This document shows, piece after piece, positions 62,878 to 64,000 of a stretch of DNA of 64,000 nt. The position numbers and the translations under genes were made by a program. Source of the DNA: a bacterium (lineage in GTDB: Bacteria > Bacteroidota > Bacteroidia > Chitinophagales > Saprospiraceae). Under the pieces are notes generated by a model that had not been told where the DNA came from, ran no database searches, and saw nothing but the letters and a program-made list of their open reading frames with translations. Positions within the stretch are counted from its first letter, which is position 1; the number at the start of each line of letters is the position of its first letter. Location of the stretch: positions 17,315 through 81,314 of the forward strand of contig JANSXW010000008.1 in assembly GCA_024742755.1 (NCBI GenBank), read 5' to 3'.

Positions 62878-63630
62878 ATGAAATACTACTTACTGACCTT
62901 TGCTTTACTGTGCAGCGCTGTTTTTGTATTTGCGCAGGACACCACTACCCAATCTGTGGAAATTTACTCCACCAACGGAGGGGAATTCATTTTCTCCTTT
63001 GCTGATGTGGACGTGAATGACGCAGATGCTTCAGGCATTCTCCGCTTTTCTGCCTTTTTTCATGTGGGCCAAAAATGGCACTTCGATTTCGGGAACAACT
63101 TTGGCTTGTTTACCGGCTACGGTATCCGGAACATTGGCTTCATCACCGAAAATGATGGCATCAGCATTACAGAATTTGCAGATGAGATACAACCCGGCGA
63201 TGATGTGAAAATCAAGCGGCGGGCATATTCGCTGGGCATACCCGTAGCCTTCAAAATTGGCAACTTCGACCGGAACACTTTCGTGTACGGCGGTGCCGAG
63301 GTTGACTTCCTGTTCAACTACAAGGAGAAGCTGTTCATTGATGACGACAAGACAGAAAAATTCAATGAGTGGTTCAGTGACCGCACAAACCTGCTCATGC
63401 CTTCTGTTTTTGGTGGGGTGCAGTTTCCGGGCGGGGTCAACCTGCAGTTCAAATATTACCTGACCAATTTCCTGAACCAGGATTACACGGAGCGTGTAGA
63501 TGGCGTGAATGTAATGCCCTACCAGGATGTGGACAGCCGCCTGTTCTACCTGTCTGTTTCCTTCAATATTGGCCGCAACAGCAACTTGTTTTCCAAAGAG
63601 GACCCGGTACAGCGGCGGACTTCATTTTAG
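62878..63630 (+). CDS. Outer-membrane beta-barrel protein
   Basis: A 250-residue secreted protein with signal peptide (MKYYLLTFALLCSAVFVFAQ) and beta-barrel features: alternating strands such as FDFGNNFGLFTGYGIRNIGF, SLGIPVAFKIGNF and a last strand LFYLSVSFNIGRNSN. Similar to outer-membrane OmpW/PorT-like barrels of Bacteroidota; function unknown. It follows feoB by 83 bp, so part of that transcript is possible. Ends before a strong terminator. Confidence 0.72.
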   Translation: MKYYLLTFALLCSAVFVFAQDTTTQSVEIYSTNGGEFIFSFADVDVNDADASGILRFSAFFHVGQKWHFDFGNNFGLFTGYGIRNIGFITENDGISITEFADEIQPGDDVKIKRRAYSLGIPVAFKIGNFDRNTFVYGGAEVDFLFNYKEKLFIDDDKTEKFNEWFSDRTNLLMPSVFGGVQFPGGVNLQFKYYLTNFLNQDYTERVDGVNVMPYQDVDSRLFYLSVSFNIGRNSNLFSKEDPVQRRTSF

Positions 63631-63679
63631 TGGTCTGAAAAGAGGCTGGTAGCCTGAGCTTCAACACAGAGAAAAAGAA

Positions 63680-63710
63680 AAGCCCGGCAGGTATTGGGCC
63701 TGCCGGGCTT
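63680..63710. terminator. Strong bidirectional terminator
   Basis: AAGCCCGGCAGG and CCTGCCGGGCTT form a perfect 12-bp stem with a 7-base loop, with A-rich sequence on the left and TTAATCGTTT on the right, 50 bp after the beta-barrel gene. Confidence 0.85.
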
Positions 63711-64000
63711 AATCGTTTCAGCATATTCGATTTGACGCCCCCAGGTTGCAAAATCAGGCAGCAGGATATCTGTAAACGCGCTCACAGACCATGGGGCAGC
63801 ACCGGAAGAAGCAGGAATGACCACCTCTGCGATCGCATACACTTAGACTATGTTTGGAGCGGGTTCGTCATGAAAATCAAGGAATTGTGGTTCTGGCTAA
63901 ATCTTTTTTAGCGCGTTTGGCGGGTCAAATAAGCTAAAAAAGATGACGCCAGAGCCTGCCCCGCATTTCAGCGGGGTTCATAAGTCCTTGGTTTGCAATA
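63711..64000. other. Right-edge region with repeat-like signals
   Basis: No gene called. TTAGACTATGTT at 63842-63853 equals the outer end of the MITE-like element at 33339-33557. ATCTTTTTTAGC (63901-63912) and GCTAAAAAAGAT (63933-63944) form a perfect 12-bp inverted repeat, and CCCCGC/GCGGGG lies near 63958-63975. The edge of another mobile element may lie here, cut by the window end. Confidence 0.4.

Noticed and set aside
63627..63842. 71-codon minus frame at the right end
   Set aside because: It runs through a perfect terminator hairpin and has no domain; considered chance.

Overview
The window looks like chromosome from a member of the Bacteroidota, most likely near Saprospiria/Lewinellaceae (placement inferred from gene content and moderately high GC, not from a marker gene). 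Three things support the phylum. Several secreted proteins end in type IX secretion (T9SS) sorting domains. A hybrid two-component sensor carries an AraC output. Several starts are preceded by the Bacteroidota -7 promoter box TAnnTTTG. No rRNA or tRNA was recognised.

Layout. 1-8.7 kb: a truncated FG-GAP secreted protein, an SDR oxidoreductase, a hybrid sensor/AraC regulator with a 21-bp-phased direct repeat just downstream, and a T9SS protein. 8.8-10.1 kb: a GxxExxY-family nuclease-like gene between repeat arrays, five direct copies on its left, two direct and then four inverted 117-bp units on its right. 10.3-19.6 kb: a YdeI-like gene, two tandem DUF4331 proteins (only the second has a T9SS tail) with a TPR lipoprotein, a NodB deacetylase plus GH9 glycosidase pair, and a LolA-like pseudogene. 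19.6-22 kb: a sulfatase and a PIN-domain toxin-antitoxin pair.

22.0-31.2 kb: a minus-strand operon for L-rhamnose use (aldolase-dehydrogenase fusion, isomerase, FGGY kinase) continuing without a break into LutABC lactate oxidation, an NCS1-type permease and a 58-residue membrane protein. It can carry rhamnose through lactaldehyde and lactate to pyruvate. 31.3-36.6 kb: a broken DUF4010 relic, dihydroorotase with a 219-bp MITE-like inverted repeat right after its stop, a solo AAA ATPase, a small anchored protein and an outer-membrane-type protein behind a hairpin-rich leader.

36.7-42.2 kb: five tightly packed minus-strand genes (fold-type-II PLP enzyme, DUF1611, PP-loop enzyme, creatininase-like hydrolase, dipeptide epimerase). 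They look like a D/L amino-acid or peptide epimerisation pathway whose full chemistry I do not recognise. This is one of the best candidates for an undescribed system.

42.4-57.9 kb: a defence island. A type I restriction system (hsdR, hsdS, hsdM) is interrupted by a GIY-YIG protein, an AAA ATPase, a translationally coupled PD-(D/E)XK nuclease + AAA ATPase pair, a DUF433/DUF5615 toxin-antitoxin pair with a frameshifted toxin, and two hsdS fragments. It is followed by a membrane PD-(D/E)XK/SPOR-like protein, a DUF6694 lipoprotein and a WYL regulator. 57.9-64 kb: a sialidase-like protein, a lipocalin-like lipoprotein, and an iron-uptake cluster (Cys-rich protein, feoA, feoB) with three TTAGGTAT sites. 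A beta-barrel protein, a strong terminator and a possible repeat-element edge close the window.
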